From: Candidatus Kapaibacterium sp.
Lineage (GTDB): Bacteria > Bacteroidota > Ignavibacteria > Kapaibacteriales > UBA2268
Assembly: GCA_027858275.1 (NCBI GenBank)
Contig: JAQIDA010000312.1
Coordinates: forward strand, 1-14,079
Direction: 5' to 3'
Length of the DNA: 14,079 nt
Numbering within the stretch: position 1 is the first letter of the stretch; the number at the start of each line of letters is the position of its first letter. Below the pieces are notes generated by a model. That model saw only the letters and a list, made by a program, of their open reading frames with translations. It made no database searches and was not told where the DNA came from. A program made the position numbers and the translations under genes. This document shows positions 13,281 to 14,079 of this stretch, piece by piece.

Positions 13281-14014
13281 ATTCTGACCTCAAATTGCTC
13301 TTCGATATAATTTTGAATTATCGGTATATATTTTATATCCAAAGTGGAAATGCTTATATCGAACATAAAACTATTATCAGTTTCCGAAACCAATTGAATA
13401 TTAGGCTTTTTAGTCACAGAGACATAAGGCGAGTTCAAAGAAATGGTTTTTAACAGATTCGCAGTAACACTCAAAGAATGTTTTTTGCCGGTGCTGACCT
13501 TCATGGTGTGACTTATTTTCGTAATCTCAACCGAGTTGAGTTGCACGATCGAACTGTCTGCTATTTTGCTGTACGGGATTCGGACAACAGCTCCTGTGTC
13601 AGTTTCAATCTCAAGAAAACGATAATCCGCCCGAGTAATTTTTCCTTTGTTTTCCCCGAATTGCATTAAATCTCCGAGTTTAAAACTGTCTTCAGTTTTC
13701 AAGATAATACCTGCAATCAGATCCGTTGCCAACACTCGCGCGAAAATAAGTACAAACACAACAATCACCAGTAACAATAATCCGGTATAGACCATATTCG
13801 CGCTAAACAAAGCGTTTGAGGCCCAAATAAAGAAAACAGCCCAAACAACTATTTCAATAATCGGGACAAGCCGTTTGACGATTTTTCTTATTCTGTTTTG
13901 CAAAGGCACAATGTTGATCAATTTTGTAGTAATCAATTGAGCTAAAAACAACAACGCCGCTAAAATAATAAATTCAAAAATGCCTGTATTCGAGAATGCG
14001 AAGTTCCAATTCAT
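13277..14014 (-). CDS. MscS-superfamily protein with atypical pore helix
   Basis: This 245-aa membrane protein has three hydrophobic segments (about 11-32, 48-70 and 76-97) and then a clear MscS beta domain: DLIAGIILKTEDSFKLGD (98-115), GKITRADYRFLEIET (124-138) and VVRIPYSKI (143-151). The C-terminal part (about 165-245) is of the vestibule type but short. The third helix (LLLLVIVVFVLIFARVL) lacks the Gly/Ala packing pattern of canonical MscS TM3, so a free-standing tension-gated pore is doubtful. Overlapping start and stop with the canonical MscS gene suggests a partner or modulatory subunit. GGGAGTG provides the ribosome site, within the last codons of the gene before it. Confidence 0.8.
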   Translation of the reverse strand: MNWNFAFSNTGIFEFIILAALLFLAQLITTKLINIVPLQNRIRKIVKRLVPIIEIVVWAVFFIWASNALFSANMVYTGLLLLVIVVFVLIFARVLATDLIAGIILKTEDSFKLGDLMQFGENKGKITRADYRFLEIETDTGAVVRIPYSKIADSSIVQLNSVEITKISHTMKVSTGKKHSLSVTANLLKTISLNSPYVSVTKKPNIQLVSETDNSFMFDISISTLDIKYIPIIQNYIEEQFEVRI

Positions 14015-14079
14015 TATATCACTCCCATCAAATTTAATTTGTATTCAATATGAGCTTGAAGATAAGAACTAATCTTCAT
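14014..14079 (-). CDS. C-terminal codons of a gene running off the right edge
   Basis: On the minus strand the last 66 nt read 21 sense codons (ending YKLNLMGVI) and a TAA at 14014-14016. Its final A is the first base of the next gene's ATG (TAATG overlap). This stop/start coupling makes a third operon member likely. An ATG happens to lie exactly at the window edge, but nothing shows that the gene starts there. Too little is visible to name a product. A 7-bp inverted repeat (TGAAGAT at 14057-14063, ATCTTCA at 14072-14078) falls inside it. Confidence 0.45.
   Translation of the reverse strand: MKISSYLQAHIEYKLNLMGVI

Overview
The window looks like a chromosomal segment of a bacterium in the Bacteroidota / Chlorobiota-Ignavibacteriota-Kapabacteria assemblage. 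This is an inference from protein style, moderate to low GC, a candidate promoter of the TTTG-N19-TAnnTTTG kind, and two kinds of intergenic palindromic repeats typical of that group; no rRNA or other marker fixes the phylum. The genetic code is standard: TAA, TAG and TGA all end intact genes.

Left part (1-3588). The edge holds the 3' end of an unidentified gene whose Ala/Pro/Lys/Glu-rich tail is a 27-bp tandem repeat interrupted by in-frame TAA codons, closed by a strong terminator (125-157). Then comes cinA (392-1645), convergent with a ZIP-family metal transporter (1651-2466, minus). An inverted pair of C-rich repeats (2553-2664) separates ZIP from an AlkD-like DNA alkylation repair gene (2679-3401, minus).

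Centre (3589-10943). A 990-residue exported protein joins a ChaN-like (haem/iron-binding family) domain to an M1-type zinc peptidase domain and an unassigned C-terminal domain. It is followed by a broken, orphan extracellular solute-binding protein gene (6642-7841) carrying one in-frame TAG. Next are feoA and feoB, overlapping by 11 nt, then a DtxR-family metalloregulator with a C-terminal FeoA/SH3-like domain. A perfect 6-4-6 inverted repeat, TTTAGT-ACAA-ACTAAA, lies just downstream of a candidate promoter before feoA. A one-mismatch version precedes the regulator gene. Together these suggest an autoregulated ferrous iron (or Fe/Mn) uptake regulon. ZIP, ChaN, FeoAB and DtxR give the window a metal-homeostasis theme.

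Right part (10944-14079). A tRNA-Thr(CGT) with its own terminator is followed by a dense cluster of three-nucleotide-loop hairpins (REP-like). Two very AT-rich genes then encode small three-helix membrane proteins that look like diverged paralogues of each other. On the minus strand, a translationally coupled operon encodes two MscS-superfamily proteins, one canonical and one with an atypical pore helix. It is preceded by the last codons of a third gene at the window edge (stop/start overlap TAATG).
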